Virus record (IMG/VR): IMGVR_UViG_3300043015_001357
Location: 1-59,150 of that record
Source: a virus
Reading direction: 5' to 3' (one strand)
DNA length: 59,150 nucleotides
Below are positions 24,301 through 30,855 of the stretch, one piece after another (the first letter of the stretch is position 1; the number at the start of each line of letters is the position of its first letter). The position numbers and the translations under genes were made by a program. Under the pieces are notes generated by a model, which saw nothing but the letters and a program-made list of their open reading frames with translations, was not told where the DNA came from and made no database searches.

Positions 24301-25348
24301 ACTTTGCTGTTCTGTATTGATATTGAACCCATTCAGATCCGTTACCATCATATGAAGAAGCGGAGACAGAAACATCAATGAAGCCTGAGTTGCTAGTTAG
24401 AGAGTCTGCTGTACCTGACCCTGGATCACCTGCTCCCGTAAATGAACTAAGGTCAACAGAATGTATGACTGTACCATTGAGTTCAAGTTTGAGTGTACCG
24501 TTATTTGCTTGCCCGAAAGCATCTGCTGTATACACAACATTAGAATTGATTTCATTAAGAGTGACATCGTAATTTACTGTACCTGTGAATGTCTGTCCGT
24601 TATAGATTCCAAGCTTGAAGTTTGAGTCTGCTGTGTCCGCCTCATAAATACCATTTCTCGGAATTGCAGTAAAACCACCTTCTGTTGAAGAGGCAGTGTA
24701 ATCTGTGATAGGGTTGGAGTCATCAAATGATAATTTGGCTGAGATACCATTCGATTGGTCATAATCAATTGACTGAACCTTTGGCGTTATTGGTGGAGAT
24801 ATGATTTTTAATATCTCATTGAATCTATCAATGGCTGTTCCAATTGGAGTTGTTGGGGTAAAATCTGTATAAAGGCCGTCTGTATAGTCTCCGTCCTCTG
24901 CTTCTCCAATAACGCCTGTGGCTTCTCCACCACCTGCTGATGATGTGAGGATAACGTTATTATTTGAATCAAGAGCAAGATAACTTGAAGCATTTGCGCC
25001 TGTTCCGGAAGCAAGACCACTAAAGTTTGCTGTCGATGAAGTGACTGAGTTAACGGACATGCTGAGAGTTGAAGTATTTCCAACTGTCAATACATCATCC
25101 AAAGAACGGTCTGGGTGTGATATACCTGTGAGGTTAGAACCATCTCCATAAAAGTAAGAAGCAGAGATATTAGCAGATGCGCTAACGTCTCCGTCTACTT
25201 CTAGAACATTGGAACCAGTATTGAATATAAGAGCACTAGACCCTGTTAGCCTCTGTTGATCTCTTTTTAATAATACGGACCCCGATGGTCCCGGAACATC
25301 GGTGACACCATTACCGTCACCAACGTATGCCCAGCCGAATTCAGCCAT
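21344..25348 (-). CDS. Large duplicated virion protein (fibre/appendage-like)
   Basis: A 1334-residue protein. After a fibre-like N-terminus (LLKRDQQRLTGSSALIFNTG, then SASYFYGDGSNLTGI), the body is two diverged copies of a block of about 560 residues. Both copies carry in order L.LE(L/I)NGT.(I/V)HSVDL, then GWNY.R(I/V)IH.I...SNYIEWV or TNYIEWV..P.G, then NN.YRNV, then a R(L/I)VSG(S/N)Y segment, G(N)PNYS, F(R/Y), and a final W(S/T)GY(I/L) segment. The composition (Ser, Thr, Asn, Gly, few Cys) and length fit a beta-structured appendage. No enzymatic motif is seen. It lies between the small 127-residue virion protein and the fibre series. Confidence 0.72.
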   Translation of the reverse strand: MAEFGWAYVGDGNGVTDVPGPSGSVLLKRDQQRLTGSSALIFNTGSNVLEVDGDVSASANISASYFYGDGSNLTGISHPDRSLDDVLTVGNTSTLSMSVNSVTSSTANFSGLASGTGANASSYLALDSNNNVILTSSAGGGEATGVIGEAEDGDYTDGLYTDFTPTTPIGTAIDRFNEILKIISPPITPKVQSIDYDQSNGISAKLSFDDSNPITDYTASSTEGGFTAIPRNGIYEADTADSNFKLGIYNGQTFTGTVNYDVTLNEINSNVVYTADAFGQANNGTLKLELNGTVIHSVDLSSFTGAGDPGSGTADSLTSNSGFIDVSVSASSYDGNGSEWVQYQYRTAKYQIDSGDQNKGWNYLRVIHTIGSTDYASNYIEWVNDPDGAAQALSISNERVEDIVTNGSIYLSGVEYNTQITASYKAEINNIYRNVFPTGTPISFSTTRATQPSAQSVPDLGLGEDETKVLPITASFNLQGVLYPSQTIGLGINVTHPLKANLNNSGVATATGFLIFDNTPPVSSNTTETFIDEARRLVSGSYDTQGSVTDQAAGWSSLVDMTEQGAGDHANGLLQIGTSEFSGRLYSPRDADLPNSGDFSALANGESGNPNYSSVTGTRTWFRKIQNTNTYDVYNMLISTTKSATLFNNSALGTGNLNAYIKVPGTTGWMDISQAFSYGNTSDGDGALISTAANDTDSGNNTHYITFGTLNVSANDYVVIKFVGDASWSGYIAQMSFTLPANQNQATPQTLSDINGDVTGIAANLSFGSSNSIPDYTNVTPSGIPLDTFDSNDLYNITDNRRGIFSASVDIEGTINDAIGGGSGYPDDAFFDGYVGDLILEINGTEVHSVDLDQDLALISSTNANGSGFNLSGVSFSTLSGIPHYTKPYRTGTYNIDSSEQREGWNYARIIHRIPGSGDQTTNYIEWVVDPSGSVDDLSVTNTAMTDFNHTDVYYQSGIGYFASSPTASYTCVANNFYRNVYSDDNDAVRMYQITNLAVSNIRVSGSGIITTSSAPVSNNGIPMAVLNNTNDCEEQSFQMTGSLTYSRLDNSISGGLGLFTAYDVLARSEIKHPFKNGGYARGASETKTSFMVFSGSNTSNENINEYFTSEDYRIVSGNYANQAAVTSSANTWDSTVSMNDTLSYVEHSDGLVTINGYAISPLQIGNAGDTRNDSEGSTGLQAPAGNPNYSDAGLAESERTFYRYFRNTSGVLVTSPSITLFGDATIIAADGTVGANNNIKVELKVPSDPTYTGNNDKSTGWCDVGSPLDDQQDLTVDGAGLYTGTLDSNVDGDGAQVNLGFQSKGIYNNQYFVVKITAHKDWTGYLSEIRMAY

Positions 25349-25358
25349 TTATCCTCCC

Positions 25359-25742
25359 TTAGCCTACACCAACAGAACCAGACCAGTTATTTCCAACTAT
25401 AGTGCCATCTCCAGCGAGTAAATTAACCCTTTCAACTGGAATATTTGTAAGACCTGCAACTATTGAAATATCAGTTGTAGCATCTAGATATAGCTCAGTT
25501 ATCTTGAGATGCAAAGGTTCAGTTGAGGATTCACCAGGAACAACAAAGTTTTCTGTGCCGCTCAATCCCAACTCTGAAAATGCGATGGTTCTATCGGTAG
25601 AACCGCTGTTAATAATTTTAACCCAACTCGTTACATATGGGAATTCTACAGTTGTCGTCGAAGGCGTAATAGCAAATGGTCGACCCGATACTTGATATGA
25701 GCCGACGTTATTCAAACCGACTGTATATGTAAAACTTGACAT
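25359..25742 (-). CDS. Small beta-rich virion protein
   Basis: A 127-residue protein (MSSFTYTVGLNNVGSYQVSG) with alternating hydrophobic and Thr/Ser residues, no charged helices and a glycine-rich end (NNWSGSVGVG). It sits 10 bases upstream of the large duplicated virion gene and has GGAGAAATT before its ATG. The predicted single beta-sandwich could be a decoration or fibre-attachment protein. No family recognised. Confidence 0.65.
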   Translation of the reverse strand: MSSFTYTVGLNNVGSYQVSGRPFAITPSTTTVEFPYVTSWVKIINSGSTDRTIAFSELGLSGTENFVVPGESSTEPLHLKITELYLDATTDISIVAGLTNIPVERVNLLAGDGTIVGNNWSGSVGVG

Positions 25743-25760
25743 AATTTCTCCAAAACTAAC

Positions 25761-25976
25761 TTAATTAGTGTTTTTTTTATCTTTTTGTTCTTTTTTCTTT
25801 CGACGAGCAATAGCACGTTGCTTAGCACGTCTTTTAACATCTGATTTCTTTGTGTGATGTCTTCTCTCTCTTACTTCTTCCAAAAGTCCGAGTTTCTTGA
25901 TCTTTCTTGTGAAACGTTTGATCAAACGATCACCGCTTTCGTTTCTACGCGGTTTAATTGTTAGTCTTGAAGCCAT
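25761..25976 (-). CDS. rpsU: Ribosomal protein bS21 homologue
   Basis: A 71-residue, highly basic protein. Its sequence RRNESGDRLIKRFTRKIKKL, then GLLEEVRERRHHTKKSDVKR, closely follows the bacterial S21 pattern (NE...ALRRFKR...GLL.E.R.R..Y.KPS.KR). The length and basic tail match. In bacteria bS21 sits near the 16S anti-Shine-Dalgarno region and helps initiation. Phage-borne bS21 genes are known in some marine and large phages and are thought to bias ribosomes to phage mRNA. The gene overlaps the previous head gene by one base and ends the head operon, so it is probably expressed late or together with structural genes. Confidence 0.88.
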   Translation of the reverse strand: MASRLTIKPRRNESGDRLIKRFTRKIKKLGLLEEVRERRHHTKKSDVKRRAKQRAIARRKKKEQKDKKNTN

Positions 25977-26386
25977 TAATCCTTTCCTGATAGTTTCTGC
26001 CAGATCTTTGCTGAATGACCTGAGAAAATGTTTGATATATCAACTCCGGGGTCATTTGGAGCAACACTATCAAGTGGTCCTTGTCCATGACTAGATCTTG
26101 GAGCAGGTGTAGGTGTTGTGCCTTCGAATAGATCAACACCATTATAAGCATCTTTACCTATTGAATCAAGGAGTTGACGCTTTCTCATTTTTGCTTCTTT
26201 CAATTTTCTCTCACGTTCAGCGAAGTCTTGTTTGGGTTGTTTGGTCTCAACAATTCGTTCAGAACCAGAGGTGCCTTTCATAACTTCGCTTATAATAGTA
26301 GAAAGAGCGCCCTCTTCAAAGATCACCTCTTTGATGCACTCTTTAATTAGCGGCTTTAGCATATTTTTCAATTCGTTCTTTTTCAT
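25976..26386 (-). CDS. Prohead-core-like tagged small protein
   Basis: A 136-residue protein starting MKKNELKNMLKPLIKECIKE, then VIFEEGALS. The N-terminal helix resembles the class-B tags (basic, LK..LIKE) and has an IFE site. The middle is basic and helical (DFAERERKLKEAKMRKRQLL). The C-terminus has VAPNDPGVDISNIFSGHSAK. It lies directly after the prohead protease and the 187-residue tagged protein, so it may be a prohead core component like T4 gp67/gp68 rather than cargo. No direct homologue is identified. Confidence 0.72.
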   Translation of the reverse strand: MKKNELKNMLKPLIKECIKEVIFEEGALSTIISEVMKGTSGSERIVETKQPKQDFAERERKLKEAKMRKRQLLDSIGKDAYNGVDLFEGTTPTPAPRSSHGQGPLDSVAPNDPGVDISNIFSGHSAKIWQKLSGKD

Positions 26387-26950
26387 TTATTCTCCAAAGG
26401 GTAGTGGCATTTGTTCGGCTTCAAATTGAGCACCTTTAACTAGTGATGTATACTTACCGTCTTCTGAGGCATGAAAGTATACTTGTTCTGCACTAACTAG
26501 TTTTTTTCCATCTATGTGAAAGAATTTGTTCTCTCCAAATGGATTGAACCCAAAAGGCACAAAGTCTTCAAGATCTTGTCCTTCCTTGGTCTCAATCACT
26601 GTACCAGAAACACCAGCAACCAAAGTTCTGTGTCCGGTCTGTGCTACTTTTTCTGCACCAGCTTCACTAATTTGAAACACTATTGGGCTTCCAAGACGAA
26701 TACAATTAGTGTAATAGAGAGGGGAACCTTTTCTGTTTCCTTTATTGTTAACTCCGTAGAGACCAATCATACCGTTCTTGCCTTGATTTCTATGAGTTCT
26801 ATTTGTATGACTCCATAATCTTTCACCTATTAGGTCGTCTCCATCTTTATAGTTCTCAACCGGTTTTAGCGAGTCATAATACTGCTCGTCTATCACCGCT
26901 TGCAATTCTTCTTTAACAATATTCTTTAGTTGTTCTGATGTGATTTCCAT
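26387..26950 (-). CDS. Tagged protein of unknown function next to the prohead protease
   Basis: A 187-residue protein starting MEITSEQLKNIVKEELQAVI, then DEQYYDS. The first 22 residues are a class-B tag with an IDE site at 20-22. The body contains LWSHTNRTHRNQGKNGMIGL, then SPLYYTNCIRLGSPIVFQIS, and ends EQMPLPFGE. The pattern of aromatic and basic residues is distinctive but I recognise no fold. The ATG overlaps the protease stop by one base, so the protein is made in the same amounts and time as the protease. Candidate internal head protein. Confidence 0.75.
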   Translation of the reverse strand: MEITSEQLKNIVKEELQAVIDEQYYDSLKPVENYKDGDDLIGERLWSHTNRTHRNQGKNGMIGLYGVNNKGNRKGSPLYYTNCIRLGSPIVFQISEAGAEKVAQTGHRTLVAGVSGTVIETKEGQDLEDFVPFGFNPFGENKFFHIDGKKLVSAEQVYFHASEDGKYTSLVKGAQFEAEQMPLPFGE

Positions 26951-27564
26951 TAGTCTTCCAATATCTTCTTAAATAAATCATCAACAATGTTTTGTTTTGC
27001 TTCGTTGATTTTATTCTCGTACATTCCACGTTGAGATTTAGGATATACAAAAGCATTTGGTGTTGATGGCTCGGAAACAATATCAAAACAGATGAGTTCA
27101 AAGTCTTCTTGAACAACAATTCCGCCACCCATTGATTCTTTTACAGAGCCAAGCCCACGAGAAGATATTCCAAGTTTAACACCAGCATTGATAAGATCTT
27201 TAAGGATACGACCAGAAGGCGTATCAAGGACTTTGATCTTACCCATAACATCCTTACCTTCCCACCATACATCTGTAATCATATGGGAGACATTCTTAAG
27301 GTTGATAACAGAATCATCAGGGTGATCAAGTTCACCACAGGCACGATTATCTTGAACAATCTTCTTGTAATTGTCAACTTCACGCTTTAAAACCTTAAAA
27401 GGATAAGATCTTCCGTTTCCGTTTTTCTTATCAGCAGTTTGAATACGACCGGACAAATATAGTGTGCCGTTTTCAACTTCTCTCTTTTCTCTCTCAGAAA
27501 GAAGATCTCGGCAAATTCCATCTTTGCAAAGTTCGTTAAATTCTGTTAATAGTTGTTTTGGCAT
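26950..27564 (-). CDS. 21: Prohead maturation protease (gp21-like)
   Basis: A 204-residue protein with the T4 gp21/S80-type serine protease pattern. It has NGRSYPFKVLKREVDNY, then GELDHPDDSVINLKNVSHMI with the catalytic histidine candidates H81/H94. KLGISSRGLGSV follows with the serine candidates S134/S135, and then EDFELICFDIVSEPSTPNAF. In T4 this enzyme cleaves after (L/I)xE in scaffold, capsid protein and internal proteins. Its own N-terminus has LLTE8|F, a possible self-cleavage site. The flanking genes (kinase, 187- and 136-residue proteins) carry matching N-terminal sites, so substrates and enzyme share an operon. Confidence 0.9.
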   Translation of the reverse strand: MPKQLLTEFNELCKDGICRDLLSEREKREVENGTLYLSGRIQTADKKNGNGRSYPFKVLKREVDNYKKIVQDNRACGELDHPDDSVINLKNVSHMITDVWWEGKDVMGKIKVLDTPSGRILKDLINAGVKLGISSRGLGSVKESMGGGIVVQEDFELICFDIVSEPSTPNAFVYPKSQRGMYENKINEAKQNIVDDLFKKILED

Positions 27565-28319
27565 TATGGTTCCTCTGCTATTTTTTTTAATAATTCTGTA
27601 TTATCAATAGATACAATTTCATCAAAACCCTCTTCCACAGAGGGGGGCTCATATCTAGAAATCATACTTTTAATCAATTTTAAATCAATTGTTTTAGATT
27701 TTCCCTGTTTTTTTGCTTCTTGATTTCTTTTCTCTGCAACTGCTGCGACAATTTCCGGCGATGGATATTTAAAGTCTACTGCGATTTTCTTATACTCGTC
27801 CTCACGTCCTTCAATAGCTCCAAGAGCACCTTTTCGTGCACCAGCGCTCATATTGGTCATATCTACTACAATATCTAAACCACTATCCTTAGCAGCATTA
27901 AAATTAGTCATATGTTCAGAATGCACCTCACCATTCGCTTTCATAACCTTTGAATAAACCTGTTTTGGAGCACCTGGCCATTTCATATATGAAGGAGCAG
28001 GTTCCACAAACCCATACTTAGAATGATGAGGTATTTTTTGTTTTGTTCCATCTTCAAGCTCTATCTCTTTCTCTTCGTTCGGAGGTATTAATGATGGGTC
28101 CACAAACATATCATCGTATGTCCATCCATAACTTTCAGCAATTTTTTCTGCTATAACATCTCTATTAATAATATATGGGTTGGTATCACCAAATGTACTT
28201 CTAATCCATGATGATTTGCCAACAGATGGCGGACCGACAAGAACAAAAATTTTCTTCATACCTTCCGTTTCTTCTTTTAAAAATCTTCTCCAAGATTCCA
28301 TAATCATTTTTGTTTTCAC
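27564..28319 (-). CDS. Tagged polynucleotide-kinase-like P-loop protein
   Basis: A 251-residue protein. The GTG at 28317-28319 is chosen because GGAG lies six bases before it; an upstream TTG overlaps the preceding terminator's T run. The N-terminus VKTKMIMESWRRFLKEETEG is the WRRFL tag, with LKE16 as site. Residues 22 onward start a P-loop kinase fold: IFVLVGPPSVGKSSW (Walker A at 29-36), NRDVIAEKI, and VVDMTNMSAGARKG. This arrangement (NRD after the P-loop, DxTNxxxxxR in the lid) is typical of polynucleotide-kinase/zeta-toxin-like enzymes. The substrate could be nucleic acid ends or a small molecule. Position beside the protease and the tag suggest packaging in the head. Confidence 0.8.
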   Translation of the reverse strand: MKTKMIMESWRRFLKEETEGMKKIFVLVGPPSVGKSSWIRSTFGDTNPYIINRDVIAEKIAESYGWTYDDMFVDPSLIPPNEEKEIELEDGTKQKIPHHSKYGFVEPAPSYMKWPGAPKQVYSKVMKANGEVHSEHMTNFNAAKDSGLDIVVDMTNMSAGARKGALGAIEGREDEYKKIAVDFKYPSPEIVAAVAEKRNQEAKKQGKSKTIDLKLIKSMISRYEPPSVEEGFDEIVSIDNTELLKKIAEEP

Positions 28320-28329
28320 TAAATTCTCC

Positions 28330-28354
28330 AAAAAATAAGCGGGCGCTACCCGCT
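28330..28354 (-). terminator. Rho-independent terminator upstream of the kinase gene
   Basis: The minus strand reads AGCGGG, loop TAGCG, CCCGCT, then TATTTTTT. It closes the unit containing portal to the 103-residue membrane gene. A second small hairpin (TCAGG/CCTGA) lies just before it. The protease operon downstream would then need its own promoter or partial read-through. Confidence 0.85.
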
Positions 28355-28407
28355 CGTGTCAGGACCCTGAACAGCAGCGTCGTACAGGTTGTAGCATCCA
28401 TTTTTTA

Positions 28408-28719
28408 CTAATCATTTTTAACTCCATGTTTAAAACCGAAATCATCAACCAACATCGATAGTATGTATGATGTACCAGCAGAGATACATCCGCACAAAAA
28501 TGCGTTAATTAATGAATATTCAAATGTAAATAGTTCCGTAAAACCATTTATCGCCCACATAAATACACCAACCCACCAACCTATGCACAACGGACAGTGA
28601 AATAATGTGTTCCATTTCTTCGTGTAGTCTTTCTCTGGTCTCAAGTCTTCGAATATTTTTCCGTAGACGAGAATGAAAGTCATACCATAACAGGCAAGAA
28701 TAAAATGTAATGTTTCCAC
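28408..28719 (-). CDS. Small membrane protein with CPxC motif
   Basis: A 103-residue protein with an N-terminal hydrophobic helix (LHFILACYGMTFILVYG). A cytoplasmic-looking charged stretch follows, then HCPLCIGWWVGVFMWAINGF and a third hydrophobic segment (LINAFLCGCISAGTSYILSM). The CPLCIGWWVG motif is one I recall from small phage membrane proteins of unknown function. It sits in the head operon between the tagged GNAT-like gene and a terminator. A role in membrane remodelling or superinfection control is possible but not shown. Confidence 0.72.
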   Translation of the reverse strand: METLHFILACYGMTFILVYGKIFEDLRPEKDYTKKWNTLFHCPLCIGWWVGVFMWAINGFTELFTFEYSLINAFLCGCISAGTSYILSMLVDDFGFKHGVKND

Positions 28720-28727
28720 GATAACCT

Positions 28728-29441
28728 CTAGTTTACTAAAGAAGAATATATTTGACCAAATCTATATGAAGCAAAAGAAAACACTTTCTTCTCAAAATCT
28801 TCTTTATTTAAATAGTCATTTGATTCATGGTTTGCTTTGTACATATCCAACAAGGTGTCGCCGGCTGAATTATTAACTTTCTCTAGAGAATGATGTGAGG
28901 CGTTTTTATCATCGTGTTTTTTATATGGCGTTCCACAGTCATCTTCTGGGTCATCTGGTGTTTCATGTGTTGTGTAATCAAACTCATCATTACCTTTAGC
29001 GGTCTTTCTCTTGGTATATTCAGAACTATTGGCCATCTTATTCCATACTCGCTTTGCTCCCGGAAGTGTTCCGGAATACTTATCAGATGTTAAACCGGCT
29101 CCATCGGGAATAGCAGCAAAAGCAAGAGAGTATAAGAGTTTACCAAATTCTTGACCTTGCAAAGAAGGTTCGACATAAACAGCAGAGACTTGAAATGTGT
29201 TTGGGATACATTGTAATCTATCATCACCGGGCTCTGTTATTTGCATTGCTGCAATATAACCAATAACATAAAAGTCATCAACGTACTTTTGCTTTCTATA
29301 TAAAACAATGTGATGCTCTTCGTCATCATCATCCCAATGATAAACACACAAGTCTTTTTCTAAATGGTCATCGTCATAAGGAACAGTCGGCGCTGCCTCA
29401 TTTAAAACAAACTTTCGCCATTCATTCAATATCTTTTTCAT
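28728..29441 (-). CDS. Tagged GNAT-like acetyltransferase (candidate capsid cargo)
   Basis: A 237-residue protein starting MKKILNEWRKFVLNE|AAP. The tag is of the WRK type and ends in LNE|A, an ideal T4-type prohead-protease site. The body has GNAT features: a central strand (FQVSAVYVEP, about residues 83-92) followed by SLQGQEFGKLLYSLA, matching the acetyl-CoA pyrophosphate loop QxxGxG/A with variation. LTSDKYSGTLPGAKRVWNKM follows. A related body occurs in the 231-residue protein at 37160-37855 behind a different tag. The C-terminal third is charged and unassigned. Substrate unknown; modification of a host protein or RNA is plausible. The ATG overlaps the upstream stop. Confidence 0.75.
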   Translation of the reverse strand: MKKILNEWRKFVLNEAAPTVPYDDDHLEKDLCVYHWDDDDEEHHIVLYRKQKYVDDFYVIGYIAAMQITEPGDDRLQCIPNTFQVSAVYVEPSLQGQEFGKLLYSLAFAAIPDGAGLTSDKYSGTLPGAKRVWNKMANSSEYTKRKTAKGNDEFDYTTHETPDDPEDDCGTPYKKHDDKNASHHSLEKVNNSAGDTLLDMYKANHESNDYLNKEDFEKKVFSFASYRFGQIYSSLVN

Positions 29442-30043
29442 CAGTATGTATACCTCCCGTAAAGATAAGGGGCAAAAAGGTTCTTTTGAAGGATTGAGCC
29501 TTTCTCTTCTTCGTGTGGAACCTCACCAAGTTCTGTTGCATGCTCATCATCCGGATTCAATAGAGCATCATCCATCAAGTCATCATGAGCTTCTAGAGAA
29601 TCAGTTAGGGGTTTCTCAACCTTAAACCACTCAGCGATATTCAAAAGAGCGGCTTTAACAGAGTTATATTTCTTTGAATCAAGAATCTTAGCTTCCATTG
29701 AGCCATAAATATTACCACCTTGAATAGAGTCATAAGCAACAATACCTTTCTTTCTAAGAAACTCAAACAAACGAGACTCAGCGCCATAAACGTTATCAGT
29801 AAGCATGTCTTTTGCAAATGCAATAATCTTCTTTTGTTCTTGCATTAAGACAATATCAATATCTTTGTGATCATATATCATTAGGTTTCCGTCTAGAGAC
29901 TCTCTAACATACAACTCAAAAGTATATTTGTTGACATCTGTTCTGGCTATATTGATTTTAGTTGTTGGTTTGATATCAATCCCAACTTCATCATCTTGTA
30001 TTACTTCTGTACCTTGAGGTTTTATGAGATTAACACGAACCAT
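29441..30043 (-). CDS. Conserved head-operon protein, function unknown
   Basis: A 200-residue protein between the portal unit and the tagged GNAT gene, overlapping both neighbours by one base. It contains ELYVRESLDGNLMIYDHKDI, a helical region IIAFAKDMLTDNVYGAESRL, an acidic C-terminal stretch (LEAHDDLMDDALLNPDDEHA) and a terminal FAPYLYGRYTY. Acidic composition and position would suit a prohead core or portal-associated protein. No homologue can be named. Confidence 0.7.
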   Translation of the reverse strand: MVRVNLIKPQGTEVIQDDEVGIDIKPTTKINIARTDVNKYTFELYVRESLDGNLMIYDHKDIDIVLMQEQKKIIAFAKDMLTDNVYGAESRLFEFLRKKGIVAYDSIQGGNIYGSMEAKILDSKKYNSVKAALLNIAEWFKVEKPLTDSLEAHDDLMDDALLNPDDEHATELGEVPHEEEKGSILQKNLFAPYLYGRYTY

Positions 30044-30855
30044 TATAATTCCTCCACAAGATCTTGGATATAAAACAGCTTCTTAACCATTTTCTCATTC
30101 AATGGTTTTTGGGTAAAATCTTCCAATATTTCCGAGACTTTTTCAAGTTTTTGACGTTTTTCTTGAGAAAAGGTATCAACACTGCTTGAGAGTTTTTCGG
30201 TGAGTTTTTGTTTCAAACTTCCGACTTCTTCGTTAACAAAAGTTTTTAGCCCAAGACCATTGTCTGAGAACGAAACAATATAATTTGTTAGAAGCTTCTT
30301 TTGGTTCTCTTTGAGAGAGTTCTTATAAGTTTCATTAAATTTATTGACAAATGTCTTGTATGTGAGATTATCAATATGCTTCATTTCCTTCTCTTGTGTT
30401 TCGGAAGGAACAAGCAAGGATTTGACTTTTGTTTCAACAATAAGACGAGATTTAGCATGTGGAATATTATCTTGGAACCAAGCGCCAACTGTTGCAATAT
30501 CTTTATAGTTTGGAACAAAGTTTTTGAATACATCCGATCCTAGTTGTTGATTTATCTGTGTTATAACTTTTGTTTGAGCATTGAAAACAGATTTACGATC
30601 AATGGCATTGTAGTCTTTCTTTGTCTCAACAAGAAAACGATCTGTAAAGTCTTTAGTCATCTTATCTTTGTTTTCCAAGATAGACTTGTAGAGTTCTAAG
30701 TCTCGTTGCAATAGAGACCCCTTTACAAAGTTCTCTTTGATAATTTTTACAATCTTTCCTTTTCTTTCTTCTTGTTGTCTTACAATCGCTTTTGTTAGTT
30801 CTTTTACAAGAGATTCGTAAAGAAAAGCGGTATTTCTTTTCTTATTGTGCTTCAT
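30043..30855 (-). CDS. Conserved helical head-operon protein, function unknown
   Basis: A 270-residue, highly charged, mostly helical protein (MKHNKKRNTAFLYESLVKEL; FTQKPLNEKMVKKLFYIQDL). It directly follows the portal gene with a 14-base overlap. I recall similar MKHNKKRNTAFLYE proteins at the same position in uncultured marine T4-like phages. No catalytic motif is visible. A role in prohead assembly is inferred from position. Confidence 0.72.
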   Translation of the reverse strand: MKHNKKRNTAFLYESLVKELTKAIVRQQEERKGKIVKIIKENFVKGSLLQRDLELYKSILENKDKMTKDFTDRFLVETKKDYNAIDRKSVFNAQTKVITQINQQLGSDVFKNFVPNYKDIATVGAWFQDNIPHAKSRLIVETKVKSLLVPSETQEKEMKHIDNLTYKTFVNKFNETYKNSLKENQKKLLTNYIVSFSDNGLGLKTFVNEEVGSLKQKLTEKLSSSVDTFSQEKRQKLEKVSEILEDFTQKPLNEKMVKKLFYIQDLVEEL

